In this document: one piece after another, positions 23,802 through 32,851 of the stretch
How positions within the stretch are numbered: position 1 is the first letter of the stretch
Layout of the letters: each line of letters begins with the position of its first letter
NCBI GenBank assembly: GCA_038203635.1
Contig: JBBRDT010000024.1
Span: 1-39,184, forward strand
Source: DASRIA01 sp038203635
Lineage (GTDB): Bacteria > Actinomycetota > Thermoleophilia > Solirubrobacterales > JBBDJG01
Reading direction: 5' to 3'
DNA length: 39,184 bases
Position numbers and translations under genes: made by a program
Notes under the pieces: model-generated
The model's database searches: none
What the model was told of the DNA's origin: nothing
The model's input: only the letters and a program-made list of their open reading frames with translations

Positions 23802-25087
23802 GTCTTCACGAATGTCGCGATGAAAAAGCCGTCCGTGCGGTCGCGGTGAGGCAAAGTCTGAACGACCGGGCGGTCGGCCGCTGCCAGACTTGGATGACGT
23901 GCCGTCAGCGCCTCGACCTGAAGCTCGTTCTCCCGCGGGCTGATCGTGCACGTCGAGTACACGAGGCGGCCGCCGGGCCGCACTGCCTCCGTGGCCGCGT
24001 CCAGGATCCGGGCCTGCAGCGCGGCCAGCTCGACCACCTGAGCCGGGGTCTTGCGCCAGCGTGCGTCGGGCCGAGAGCGCAGCGTCCCCAGGTCCGAGCA
24101 CGGCGGATCGACAAGCACCCGGTCGTACCCGTTCCCAAAGGCCGGCTCGGCCGCATCGCCCAGCACGACCTCCACGTTCCCCGCCCCCAGCCGCTCCGCG
24201 TTGCGGGCGATGTCGCGCGCGCGCTTCGCATCGAGCTCGACCGCCACGACCCGGCCCTCCCCGCGCATCAGCGCCGCGAGGTGGGTCGTCTTCCCGCCGG
24301 GCGCGGCGCACAGGTCGAGCACCCGCTCTCCCGGTTGAGGGTCGACCGCGTGCGCGACCAGCATCGAGGCGCGCGACTGCGGCATCAGCGCTCCCCGCGC
24401 AAACAGCTCCGACCCGTGCAGGTCGTACGGATGCCCGAGCACAAGGGCCTCGGCGAGCTGATCGTCACGCGTCGCGTCGACGCCGGCGCGCGAGAGCTCC
24501 GCGAGCACCTCGTCGACATCGGCGCGCAGCGTGTTGACGCGCGCGGCGCTCTCGGCGGCCTCGTTGTCGGCGCTCAACAGTGCGCGCGCCGCATCCGGGC
24601 CGAGCTGCTCCCACCACATCTCGGCGACCCAGTCGGGGTGGGAATGAAGCAGCGCGGCCGCGGCCGGCGTGGTGTCGCCGAGGCCCGCGAGCGCTGCCGC
24701 ACCTTCGCGCGCGGTGCGGCGCAGCACGGCGTTCACGAGGCCGTGGCCGCGGCTCCCCGCAGCCTTGGCGAGGTCCACCGCCTCGGTGACGGCGGCATGA
24801 TCCGCCACCCCGTCCATGTAGAGCAGCTGGTATGCACCGAGCCGCAGCGCTGCGAGCACCTCCGGGTCGAGGTCGCCCACGGCCCGGTCCGACAGCCGCT
24901 CGAGCACATGGTCGAGAGTGCGGCGGCGCTGCACGACTCCGTATGACAGTCGCATCGCGAACGCGCGATCGCGGCCGTCGAGCTCGTGCCGCTGGGCCTC
25001 GGCGCGAAAAGCGTGGTCGGTGTACGCACCGCCCTCGAACACGCGGCGGGTCACGGCGTACGCGCAGCGGCGAGCCGGGGTGGCCAT
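23798..25087 (-). CDS. rsmB: 16S rRNA (cytosine(967)-C(5))-methyltransferase
   Basis: RsmB methylates C967 of 16S rRNA. The 429-residue protein has the N-terminal NusB-like RNA-binding domain (about 1-140, with RLSYGVVQRRRTLDHVL), then the m5C methyltransferase core: motif I LDLCAAPGGKT (257-267), DPPC (327-330) with the first conserved Cys and the STC triplet at 378-380, with TISPRENE following, carrying the second, catalytic Cys. Length is normal. The 3' end overlaps the zinc-ribbon gene by four bases and the start abuts the fmt stop. Confidence 0.96.
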   Translation of the reverse strand: MATPARRCAYAVTRRVFEGGAYTDHAFRAEAQRHELDGRDRAFAMRLSYGVVQRRRTLDHVLERLSDRAVGDLDPEVLAALRLGAYQLLYMDGVADHAAVTEAVDLAKAAGSRGHGLVNAVLRRTAREGAAALAGLGDTTPAAAALLHSHPDWVAEMWWEQLGPDAARALLSADNEAAESAARVNTLRADVDEVLAELSRAGVDATRDDQLAEALVLGHPYDLHGSELFARGALMPQSRASMLVAHAVDPQPGERVLDLCAAPGGKTTHLAALMRGEGRVVAVELDAKRARDIARNAERLGAGNVEVVLGDAAEPAFGNGYDRVLVDPPCSDLGTLRSRPDARWRKTPAQVVELAALQARILDAATEAVRPGGRLVYSTCTISPRENELQVEALTARHPSLAAADRPVVQTLPHRDRTDGFFIATFVKT

Positions 25088-26008
25088 CTAGTCGGTGGCC
25101 GCGACGCGCGACGGGGGCGTGTGGCCGCGCAGGTAGTCCGCGGCGGGCATCGAGCGCCCGCCGGCCGGCTTCACGGTCACGAGCTCCAGCGCGCCGTGCG
25201 CGCAGCCGATCTGCAACTGCCCGCCTTCGACTCGCACCTCTCCGGGGGCGGGCCCGTCGTCGACGGCACGGGCAGTCTCGACCCCCAGGCGCTCGCCTCC
25301 CTCGAATTCGACGAAGGCGCCGACGCCGGGGGTCAGCGCCCGCACGATGCGTTCGAGCTCGGCCGCGGGGCGGTTGACGTCGAGGCGCCGTTCCGCCGAC
25401 ACGATCTTCTCGGCGTAGATCACGCCCTGCTCCGGCTGCTCGGCCAGCTGGAGCGTGCCGGCCTCGGCCAGATCGAACCCCTCGATCAGCAGACTCGCAC
25501 CAAGCCCCGCCAGCCGGTGCCCGAGCGTTCCGCGCGTGTCGTCCGGTTGAATCGGCTCCTCCCGCTGGAGTGCGATCGGCCCACTGTCCCAGCCCTCGGT
25601 AAGCCTGAAAATCGTCACGCCGGTCTGCTCGTCCCCCGCCATCAGCGCCCGCTCGATCGGTGCGGCGCCGCGCCAGCGCGGGAGCAACGACGGATGCACG
25701 TTGAGCAGCAGGCGACGGGAGAGCAGCGGCTCGCGGATCAGCTGACCGAACTCGCACACGCCGATTGCGCCGGGTGCCGCCGCGGCGATCGCGTCAAGCG
25801 CCTCCGGGGCGTTCACGCTCTCGGCCTGCAGCAGAGGCAGGCCCAGCTCCCGGGCCGCCTCGGCGGCCGGCGGAGGAGCGGTCCTGCGCCCCCGGCCCTT
25901 GGGCCGGTCGGGAGGCGTCACCACCAGCGCCGGAGCATGGCGCGACGCCGCCAGCGCCTTCAGCACCTCGACGGCGAAGCCGGAGCTGCCCAGGTAGACC
26001 GTCCGCAC
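25088..26008 (-). CDS. fmt: methionyl-tRNA formyltransferase
   Basis: Fmt formylates the initiator Met-tRNA. The 306-residue protein has the N-terminal Rossmann-type formyl-THF domain and C-terminal OB-like domain. The start MRTVYLGSSGFAVEVLKAL differs slightly from the common GTPDFA form. The core NVHPSLLPRWRGAAPIERA contains the catalytic Asn and His of the family; WDSGPI holds the conserved Asp. The C-terminus ends with the usual LRGHTPPSRV-like pattern. Next to def and rsmB, its classical neighbours: Def removes the group that Fmt adds. Confidence 0.96.
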   Translation of the reverse strand: MRTVYLGSSGFAVEVLKALAASRHAPALVVTPPDRPKGRGRRTAPPPAAEAARELGLPLLQAESVNAPEALDAIAAAAPGAIGVCEFGQLIREPLLSRRLLLNVHPSLLPRWRGAAPIERALMAGDEQTGVTIFRLTEGWDSGPIALQREEPIQPDDTRGTLGHRLAGLGASLLIEGFDLAEAGTLQLAEQPEQGVIYAEKIVSAERRLDVNRPAAELERIVRALTPGVGAFVEFEGGERLGVETARAVDDGPAPGEVRVEGGQLQIGCAHGALELVTVKPAGGRSMPAADYLRGHTPPSRVAATD

Positions 26009-26018
26009 GAGGCGGTGC

Positions 26019-26669
26019 TCAGCCCGCGCTGCGGGCGCTGGCGCTCGGCTCGTGGGAGTGCTGTTCGCCGCCGTCGCGCAGCGCGCGCAGTGCTTCCTTG
26101 CGCTGGTCCTTGGTGGTGCGATCGAGGATCAGGACCCCGTCGAGGTGGTCCATCTCGTGCTGGATCACGCGCGCCTCGAGCCCCGACGCCTCGAGCAAGA
26201 TCGGCTCGCCGCGGTGATCCTGGGCGCTTACGCGGACATGCAGGGGCCGTTCGACGTCCACGAGCACGCGCGGCAGGCTGAGGCATCCCTCCTCCGCCGT
26301 CTCCTGCTCCTGCGAGGACCACTCGATCCGCGGGTTGACGACCGCCACCAGCGGCGCGTCGGCTCCCACGCGGAAGACGAACAGGCGGTGCATGACGCCG
26401 ACCTGGGTGGCCGCCAGGCCGAGGCCGAGGGCGTCGCCCATCAGGGCGTCCATGCGCGCGACCTCTTCGTGCAGGGACTCGTCGAAGCGCGTGACGTCGA
26501 CCGCGCTCGCGCGCAGCGCAGGGTCTCCAAAGGTCCGGATCAGCGCGAGCGCGCGCTCGCGCCGCGCCTGCGTCTCGGGATCGAGGACCGGCTGCTCGTC
26601 GGTCTCCTGAGCCTGGTCCTCGAACTCCTCTGCGTCCACCGGACGGCCGTTTTCGTCGCTTCCCGCCAT
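26019..26669 (-). CDS. def: peptide deformylase
   Basis: Def removes the formyl group from new proteins. The three catalytic motifs are intact: GLGLAATQ (82-89), EGCLS (127-131) and HEMDH (171-175), the last two giving the Cys and two His metal ligands and the Glu. The first 40 residues are acidic (Asp, Glu, Gln) and not part of the fold, making the protein (216 residues) longer than the usual 170-190; an alternative start nearer the fold is possible, but no other ATG with better signals is seen. A short Ser/Ala tail follows the last helix. Confidence 0.95.
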   Translation of the reverse strand: MAGSDENGRPVDAEEFEDQAQETDEQPVLDPETQARRERALALIRTFGDPALRASAVDVTRFDESLHEEVARMDALMGDALGLGLAATQVGVMHRLFVFRVGADAPLVAVVNPRIEWSSQEQETAEEGCLSLPRVLVDVERPLHVRVSAQDHRGEPILLEASGLEARVIQHEMDHLDGVLILDRTTKDQRKEALRALRDGGEQHSHEPSASARSAG

Positions 26670-26712
26670 CCGCGGCCAACTCTAGCAACGGGCCTGGCGG
26701 GTCAGGAGGCCG

Positions 26713-27108
26713 CTACTCGTCCCAATACGGGGCGCGGTCGGGGATCACCCACCGCACGCCGCCGCGCGGGTCCGGGACGTCACCGTCGTACCGGGGGATC
26801 AGGTGCACGTGCGCGTGGTCGATGGTCTGGCCCGCGGCGGCGCCGATGTTCACGCCGACGTTGAACGATTTCGTGTCGTGCTCGGCCTCGAGCAGCTCGC
26901 GCAGCTCCCACAGGAGATCCCCGATATCCGCCTGCTCGTCCCGGGTCAGCTCGAAGAAGTCCGGTTCGTGGCGCTTGGGGAGCACGAGGCAGTGGCCCGG
27001 GCTGACGGGAAACGCGTCGGGCAGCGCGACGGCGGTCCGCCGCGTTCCGAGCAGCCCCCGGTGGCCGCGAATGCGTTTGCAGAAAGGGCAGTCGGCCTCG
27101 TCGGACAC
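26713..27108 (-). CDS. HIT family protein
   Basis: A 131-residue histidine-triad nucleotide hydrolase or transferase. The triad HAHVH is at 98-102, followed by LIPRY; the N-terminal CPFC (7-10) is a zinc-binding pair often found in this family, and PVSPGHCLVLPKRH is its conserved core. The family acts on Ap4A-like or nucleotide-phosphoramidate substrates; the natural one here is unknown. GTG start at 27108, one base after the priA stop. Situated between priA and def. Confidence 0.92.
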   Translation of the reverse strand: MSDEADCPFCKRIRGHRGLLGTRRTAVALPDAFPVSPGHCLVLPKRHEPDFFELTRDEQADIGDLLWELRELLEAEHDTKSFNVGVNIGAAAGQTIDHAHVHLIPRYDGDVPDPRGGVRWVIPDRAPYWDE

Positions 27109-27109
27109 G

Positions 27110-29296
27110 TCACTGCGGGTCGACGTCGACGGCCAGCTTCGTGTTCTTGAGCTTGCGGTCCGCGCCGACCTTCTTGACCGCGGTGCCGACGGCAGCGACC
27201 GCCGCCGGCCGGTCGGCGGCCTTCACCACCAGGCGGCTGCGGTAAAAGTCCTTCAGGCGGAACAGTGGCGCCGGCCCGAGCACGTCGAGGTCGCCGAGCA
27301 GCTCCGCCAAGCGCCCTGCCGCGTGGTCGGCCGACTCCTGGTCGGGCGCGGACGTGGTGACATCGATCAGCGTCGAGAAGGGCGGGTAGCGCAACGCGCG
27401 GCGGCGCTCCATCTCGGCGCTCAGGAAGCCCGGCGCATCATGGCGCGCGGCGTGACGCAGGCAGGCCGTGTCCGGGCTCATCGTCTGGACCAGCACCCGC
27501 CCGCCGCCCGGGCCGCGGCCGCTGCGGCCGGCGAGCTGCGAGACGAGCGTGAACGTGCGCTCCTCCGCGCGGAAGTCGGGGAAGCGCAGGGTCGCGTCGG
27601 CGTCCTGCACGACGGCCAGCTCGACCTCGGGGAAGTCATGGCCCTGCGCGACCATCTGCGTGCCGACGAGCACTCCGGCGTCCGCCGCGTCGAAGCGCGC
27701 CAGGGTCTCTGCGATGCCGTGCTTGCGACGAGCAGCGTCTGCGTCCAGCCGGAACACCGGCAGCGGTGCCAGCGCCTCGCGCAGCTCCGCCTCGACGCGC
27801 TGAGTGCCGGCGCCGTGACGAGATACCGCGGTCGACCCGCAGTCCGGGCACGACTGCGCGGCGCGCTCCCAGTGACCGCAGTGATGACACGCGAGCCGCC
27901 CGGAGGGATCGTCGCGGTGCAGCGTGAGCGTCACATCGCAATGCGGGCACATCCAGGTGCGCCCGCAGTCGCGGCACTCCACGAATGCCGACCAGCCGCG
28001 CCGGTTGACGAGCACGATCGCCTTGCGACCGCGCGTGCGCACGTCCTCGAGCGCACGCCGTGCGTCCGGATGCAGCGCGTGCCGCAATCCCCGCATGTCG
28101 AGGAGCGCGACCGGCGGCAGCTCGAGGTTGTCGACCCGCGCCGGCAGCGAGAGGGTGCGCATACGCAGCCAGCTCTCGGGGCGCGGGGTCGCGCTGCCGC
28201 ACAAAAGCACGGCGCCCGACATCCGGGCGCGCCGCTCCGCCACCTCGCGAGCGTCGTAGCGCGGATCGCTCTCCTGCTTGTACGCGGAGTCGTGCTCCTC
28301 GTCGACCACGATCAGTCCCAGATCGGTCAGCGGAGCGAACACGGCCGAGCGCGGGCCCACGCAGATCCGCGCGCGGCCGTCGCGCAGCCGGCGCCATTCG
28401 TCGTAGCGCTCGCCCAGTCCCAGTTTCGAGTGGAGGATCGCGACGCGCTCGCCGAAACGCTCTTCGAAGCGCCGGGCCGTCTGGGGAGTGAGCGCGATCT
28501 CCGGGACCATCACGATGGCCGAGCGGCCCTGCGCCAGCGCGGCGTCGGCTGCGCGCAGGTACACCTCCGTCTTGCCGGAGCCCGTCACGCCGTGCAGCAG
28601 CAGCGAGTCGTGGCGGCGCTCGCGCAACGGCTCGAGCACCGCGCGCAGCGCATCCTCCTGAGACGCGGTGAGCACGCGCGGTGATCCGGCGCTCGCGTGC
28701 TTGCCCGCGCCGCGATCGATGCCCGCGGGCCGGCGCCCGACCTCGCGCCGCCCGATCGCCACGAGGCCACGGCGCTCGAGGCTCGCCAGGGTGCCGTGCG
28801 CGACGTCGAGCTCCGCAGCCGTCGAGGGCCCGTGCACGAGGCGGCTGAGCGCCGCATGCTGCTTCGGGCCCAGGCGGATCGTTCCACCACCGGTGAGCGC
28901 CTCGCGGCCGGCCGGAGTGAGCGCCGCTTCCAGCAGCTCGCGCGTGGTCGCCCCCGGCGTGGCGTGCGATGCCGTGCCCGTTCCCGGCGGGAGCACGAGC
29001 GCCAGGCCGCGTGCGGGCGTCGAGCAGTACGCGTCGGCCAGCCACATCCCCAGCTCGACCAGCTCGGGCGGAACGCCGGCTTCGAGCGGGGCGACCGGCT
29101 CGACCAGCTTCTCCTGCGGGACCTCGGTATGGTCGCCCACCCCCACGACCAGTCCCAGGATCCGCCGCCGGCCGAATGGGACGAGCAACACCGAGCCGAC
29201 GCCGACGCCCTCCATCTCGCGCGGGATGCGGTAGTCGAACGGCCCGCGCAGGGCACGGGCCGTGGTGAGCGGTTCGACGCGGGCGATCGAGGGCAT
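27110..29296 (-). CDS. priA: replication restart protein PriA (primosomal protein N')
   Basis: PriA recognises stalled forks and reloads the replicative helicase. The 728-residue protein has the N-terminal 3'-DNA-binding domain (VEPLTTARALRGPFDYRIP), a winged-helix region, then the helicase core with Walker A GVTGSGKT (236-243), DEEH (332-335), and late motifs QMVAQGHDFPEV and GRSGRGPGGGRVLVQT. A zinc site lies between motifs: CRDCGRTWMCPHC, CHHC and CPDC pairs. Unlike mycobacterial and streptomycete PriA, which are reported to lack helicase motifs, these are all present. First gene of its operon and divergent from the cyclase gene with a 60-base gap. Confidence 0.96.
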   Translation of the reverse strand: MPSIARVEPLTTARALRGPFDYRIPREMEGVGVGSVLLVPFGRRRILGLVVGVGDHTEVPQEKLVEPVAPLEAGVPPELVELGMWLADAYCSTPARGLALVLPPGTGTASHATPGATTRELLEAALTPAGREALTGGGTIRLGPKQHAALSRLVHGPSTAAELDVAHGTLASLERRGLVAIGRREVGRRPAGIDRGAGKHASAGSPRVLTASQEDALRAVLEPLRERRHDSLLLHGVTGSGKTEVYLRAADAALAQGRSAIVMVPEIALTPQTARRFEERFGERVAILHSKLGLGERYDEWRRLRDGRARICVGPRSAVFAPLTDLGLIVVDEEHDSAYKQESDPRYDAREVAERRARMSGAVLLCGSATPRPESWLRMRTLSLPARVDNLELPPVALLDMRGLRHALHPDARRALEDVRTRGRKAIVLVNRRGWSAFVECRDCGRTWMCPHCDVTLTLHRDDPSGRLACHHCGHWERAAQSCPDCGSTAVSRHGAGTQRVEAELREALAPLPVFRLDADAARRKHGIAETLARFDAADAGVLVGTQMVAQGHDFPEVELAVVQDADATLRFPDFRAEERTFTLVSQLAGRSGRGPGGGRVLVQTMSPDTACLRHAARHDAPGFLSAEMERRRALRYPPFSTLIDVTTSAPDQESADHAAGRLAELLGDLDVLGPAPLFRLKDFYRSRLVVKAADRPAAVAAVGTAVKKVGADRKLKNTKLAVDVDPQ

Positions 29297-29305
29297 CCAG
29301 GCTTG

Positions 29306-29348
29306 AATCTAGGGCGGTGTACGGACGGCCGGGGGATCCGCATACGAT
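29306..29348. promoter_or_regulatory. possible divergent near-leaderless promoters (priA and cyclase)
   Basis: On the plus strand TACGAT (29343-29348) ends eight bases before the ATG at 29357, the spacing of a leaderless transcript; on the minus strand TAGATT (29311-29306) ends nine bases before the priA ATG (29296). No good -35 box is seen for either, and no ribosome binding site precedes the cyclase ATG. Confidence 0.3.
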
Positions 29349-29356
29349 CGCCCTGC

Positions 29357-30040
29357 ATGCGCCGCGTGATCGATCTGACCCAACCGCTCGGGCCCGCAAC
29401 CGTCCTGTGGCCGGGATCGGAGCCGCTCGCGGCGCGTGTCCTGTCACGCATCGAGACCGACCACTCCTACGCCCGTCAGATCACCACCCCGGAGCACGCC
29501 GGCACGCACCTCGACGCCCCGTCGCACTTTGCTCCCGGCGGCGCGCACGCGGACGCGATCCCGGCCGAGCGCCTGGTCGTGCCCTGCGCGGTGATCGACG
29601 TGCGCGCTGAATGCGAGCGCGACGCGGGCTTCACGATCGAGCGGGAGCACGTCGAGGAGTCAGAGCGCCGGCACGGCCCCGTCGAGACCGGATCGGCGGT
29701 ACTTGCCCTGACGGGTTGGGAGCGCCACCTCGGCGATGCCGCGCGCTACGTCGGCGGGGATTTCCCCGGCTTCGGGGCGAGCGCCGCGGAGCTGTTGATC
29801 GAGCGCGGTGTCGTGGGGCTCGGAATCGACACGCTGGGCGTCGACCCGGGCGCCGCCACCGACTACCCGGTGCACCACCTGACGCTGCCCGCCGGCCTGT
29901 GGCACGTCGAGGGCCTGGTCAACCTCGCCGCACTCCCGCCGCGCGGCGCGCTGCTGGTGGTCGGTGCCCTGCGGCTCGTCGAAGGGTCGGGCACGCCGGC
30001 GCGGGTGTTCGCCCTGCTGCCGGAGGGGGCTACGAGCTGA
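29357..30040 (+). CDS. cyclase family protein (kynurenine formamidase-like)
   Basis: A 227-residue metal-dependent hydrolase of the cyclase/KynB family. The signature HAGTHLDAPSHF (47-58) supplies the metal ligands (His47, His51, Asp53, His57). IDTLGVDPG and the paired His later in PVHHLTLPAG complete the active site. Members hydrolyse N-formylkynurenine or related amides and lactones; nothing nearby indicates tryptophan degradation, so the substrate is open. The only plus-strand gene between two minus-strand operons; its end overlaps the convergent metK by 11 bases. Confidence 0.85.
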   Translation: MRRVIDLTQPLGPATVLWPGSEPLAARVLSRIETDHSYARQITTPEHAGTHLDAPSHFAPGGAHADAIPAERLVVPCAVIDVRAECERDAGFTIEREHVEESERRHGPVETGSAVLALTGWERHLGDAARYVGGDFPGFGASAAELLIERGVVGLGIDTLGVDPGAATDYPVHHLTLPAGLWHVEGLVNLAALPPRGALLVVGALRLVEGSGTPARVFALLPEGATS

Positions 30041-31292
30041 CGGCCTGCGCCTTGCGATCCACGCCCGCGTCGGCGCGCAATGCGGCGGCCTTGTCCGTCT
30101 TCTCCCACGTGAAGTCGGCGTCCTCGCGACCGAAGTGCCCGTACGCGGCCGTCTTGCGGAAGATCGGCCGGCGCAGGTCGAGGTCGCGCACGATCGCGCC
30201 GGGGCGCAGGTCGAAGTGCTTGTCGACCAGCTCCACGATGCGTGACTGCGGCACACGCTCGGTCCCGTAGGTCTCGACCATCAGCGACAGCGGATGTGCG
30301 ACGCCGATCGCGTAGGCGACCTGCACCTCGCAGCGGTCGGCCAGCTCCGCGGCCACCACGTTCTTCGCCACGTAACGGGCGGCGTAGGCAGCCGACCGGT
30401 CCACCTTCGACGGGTCCTTGCCGGAGAACGCCCCGCCACCGTGACGGGCCGCGCCGCCGTAGGTGTCCACGATGATCTTGCGCCCCGTGAGACCGGCGTC
30501 CCCCATCGGGCCCCCGATCTCGAACTTGCCTGTCGGGTTGACCATCAGGTTGTCGCGCAGCGCCTTCTCGGTGTAGAGCTCGCGGTAGTCGGCGTGCAGC
30601 ACCGGCTCGACGACGTGCTCCCAGAGGTCGGGCTTGATCAGCGTCTCGCTGTCGATGTCCGGCTTGTGCTGTGTGGAGATCAGGATCTTCACGATCTCGA
30701 TCGGCTTGCCGTTCTCGTAGCGCACCGTGACCTGCGTCTTGCCGTCCGGGCGCAGATACGGAACCACCCCGCCCTTGCGCACCTGTGAAAGGCGCCGCGC
30801 GAGCGTATGCGCGATCTGGATCGGCATCGGCATGAGCTCCTTGGTCTCGCGCGTCGCGTAGCCGAACATCATTCCCTGGTCGCCCGCGCCGATCTTGTCC
30901 AGCGGGTCGTCGTCTCCGGGAACGTGACGGGCTTCGTACGCGCTGTCGACGCCCTGCGCGATGTCCGGCGACTGCTCGTCGATCGCGGTCAGGACGGAGC
31001 ACGTCTCCGCATCGAAACCGAACTTCGCACGGGTGTATCCGATGTCCGCGACCGTCCGGCGGGCGATCTTCGGGATGTCCACGTACGTGCTGGTCGTGAT
31101 CTCGCCGCCGACGACGATCATGCCCGTGGTCACGAACGTCTCGCACGCGACGCGGCCGTTCGGGTCGTCGGTGAGGATCGCGTCCAGCACCGAATCCGAG
31201 ATCTGATCGGCGATCTTGTCGGGGTGGCCTTCTGTGACCGACTCCGACGTGAACAGATACTCGTTGTCTGAAAGCTGTTGGGTGGAGCTCAT
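30030..31292 (-). CDS. metK: S-adenosylmethionine synthetase
   Basis: MetK makes S-adenosylmethionine from methionine and ATP. The 420-residue protein has GHPDK (22-26), the ATP loop GAGDQGMMFGYA (135-146) and the phosphate loop GGGAFSGKDPSKVDRS, all intact. ATG at 31292 has the strong site AGAGGT a few bases upstream and overlaps the DUF3352 stop (ATGA). No SAM riboswitch is possible at this junction. It may be the source of the methyl donor for the several methyltransferases in the window, but as a housekeeping gene it serves the whole cell. The end overlaps the convergent cyclase gene by 11 bases. Confidence 0.97.
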   Translation of the reverse strand: MSSTQQLSDNEYLFTSESVTEGHPDKIADQISDSVLDAILTDDPNGRVACETFVTTGMIVVGGEITTSTYVDIPKIARRTVADIGYTRAKFGFDAETCSVLTAIDEQSPDIAQGVDSAYEARHVPGDDDPLDKIGAGDQGMMFGYATRETKELMPMPIQIAHTLARRLSQVRKGGVVPYLRPDGKTQVTVRYENGKPIEIVKILISTQHKPDIDSETLIKPDLWEHVVEPVLHADYRELYTEKALRDNLMVNPTGKFEIGGPMGDAGLTGRKIIVDTYGGAARHGGGAFSGKDPSKVDRSAAYAARYVAKNVVAAELADRCEVQVAYAIGVAHPLSLMVETYGTERVPQSRIVELVDKHFDLRPGAIVRDLDLRRPIFRKTAAYGHFGREDADFTWEKTDKAAALRADAGVDRKAQAVSS

Positions 31293-32851
31293 GGCACCTC
31301 TACGAAGATTTGCGCCGTCTGTGACGATCGCTGGCTTAACGTGACACCGCTCACCGCACCGATGCGCGCGATGTCGGACTCGATCGCACGGTATCCGCGT
31401 GTGGCGGCCAAACCGGCCCGCTCGACCAGAGCGGACAGCCGGCGAAGGTCGAGAAAGACTACCGAGGACGCGCGATCGAGGAACTTTCGAAGGCCACCAG
31501 GGGCGAACGAGGCGTTGTCCGCGAGCGAATCCCCGCGTGCGCGCAACCGGCGGATGCCCTCGGGGCTGGTCGACACGACCAGCCAGTTGTCGAAGGCCGC
31601 GTAGGTCAGTGCGAGGGTCGGGGACAGGCTCAGGGTGGTGGCCTCCACCCCCGCGATGCGCCGCGGGATGATCGCCGGCACCCGGCCGCCGGCGGGGTTT
31701 TCCAGCAGCCGGAAGATCACCGGCTGCAGCGCCTCGAGCACGCTGCCGCTCTCCTCCGTGGTCGTGTCGGCAACCAAGAGTGTCACCACCGGGACGTTCA
31801 CCGGCGGGGTGACGAACAGGGCGGACTCGCGTCCCTGTAGCGGTCGCAGCGCGCGTAGCAGCGCGCGTTCCCCCTCGCTGCCGAGCTGCCTGCGCAGCCG
31901 CCGGATGAGGCCGGGCACCGCGGAGCCGTCGACTCCGCTGAGGCGCTCCAGCTGATCCAGAACCCCGTTGACGCCGGCCGCGCCCACGAAGGCCATCGTG
32001 CCGGACGGCACGGCCTTGGTCAGGGTCGGCTCGAACTGCTTCGCCGGAGATGGCGCCGGCCCCAGCGTGGCGAGCTCCAGGCGCACGCCGTTGCCCTCGG
32101 CTCGCACCGCGGCCGCAGCCGCCTCGAGCCCGGGCGCATCGACGAACGAGCGGATCTGCCCGACGAGGCCATCTTGGCCGCCCAGCACCTGCGCGAAGCC
32201 GCGGGCCGGAGCGTAGGCGTAGGCGAGCGGGTCGTCGGTCTGAAGCTCGTCGACCGCACGGCGGAAGCGGTCCACACGGGCAAGCGAGCCCCGCCGGCGG
32301 ACGTCGATCGCCGCGCGCACGTTCGCGGGGGTGCCGATCGCCATGAACCGCCCCACGAAGGCGGCCGCGAGGTCGCCGTACACCCGCACCACGATGCCGC
32401 GATGGCGTTGCCGGGTCGACCGGCCGGCGCCCTCGAGAAAGCGGCGGGCAAGCGGCTCGTCGGCAATCCGCAGGAGGATCAGCGATGTCGCCCGGCGGCC
32501 CGCGGGCAACAGCGCCACCGCCGCCTCGTCCCCGATCCACGGGCGCACCTGGGTCTCGAAGTTCAGCCGCCGGCGCTCACGCGAGAGGCTCTCGAGCGCG
32601 CGGTCGCGCAGCCGGCGCAGCGACGGGAGGCGGCGCACGATCTCGCCCGCCCGCTGCCACTGCTCGCTGCTGGGCTCCACGCGGGCGTGCACATAGAGCA
32701 GCGCATCGGCGGGCACGAGCCGCGCGGCGGTGTCCCGCGCCTCGTCGCTGCCGGAGCCTTCGACCAGCGACGCGACCACCAGCACCGCGCCGATCAATAC
32801 GACTACGAGTGCGATGCGGTCGAGGGTGAGTCGCGCGCGCAGGCCGCTCAC
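31289..32851 (-). CDS. DUF3352-like membrane-anchored protein
   Basis: A 520-residue protein with one N-terminal membrane segment (RIALVVVLIGAVLVVASLV, about 12-30) and a large domain outside the membrane. The body (PADALLYVHARVEPSSEQW, then RRLNFETQVRPWIGDEAAVALLP and AAFVGRFMAIGT) fits DUF3352 proteins, which are of unknown function. No signal peptidase site is clear, so the helix is probably an anchor. GTG at 32851 overlaps the der stop (GTGA); a much longer open frame upstream runs antisense-like through der and is not protein. Its position between der and metK is not explained by function. Confidence 0.7.
   Translation of the reverse strand: MSGLRARLTLDRIALVVVLIGAVLVVASLVEGSGSDEARDTAARLVPADALLYVHARVEPSSEQWQRAGEIVRRLPSLRRLRDRALESLSRERRRLNFETQVRPWIGDEAAVALLPAGRRATSLILLRIADEPLARRFLEGAGRSTRQRHRGIVVRVYGDLAAAFVGRFMAIGTPANVRAAIDVRRRGSLARVDRFRRAVDELQTDDPLAYAYAPARGFAQVLGGQDGLVGQIRSFVDAPGLEAAAAAVRAEGNGVRLELATLGPAPSPAKQFEPTLTKAVPSGTMAFVGAAGVNGVLDQLERLSGVDGSAVPGLIRRLRRQLGSEGERALLRALRPLQGRESALFVTPPVNVPVVTLLVADTTTEESGSVLEALQPVIFRLLENPAGGRVPAIIPRRIAGVEATTLSLSPTLALTYAAFDNWLVVSTSPEGIRRLRARGDSLADNASFAPGGLRKFLDRASSVVFLDLRRLSALVERAGLAATRGYRAIESDIARIGAVSGVTLSQRSSQTAQIFVEVP

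Noticed and set aside
31293..31310. SAM riboswitch before metK
   Set aside because: metK overlaps the preceding gene by four bases, so there is no leader to hold one; the site AGAGGT is an ordinary ribosome binding site.
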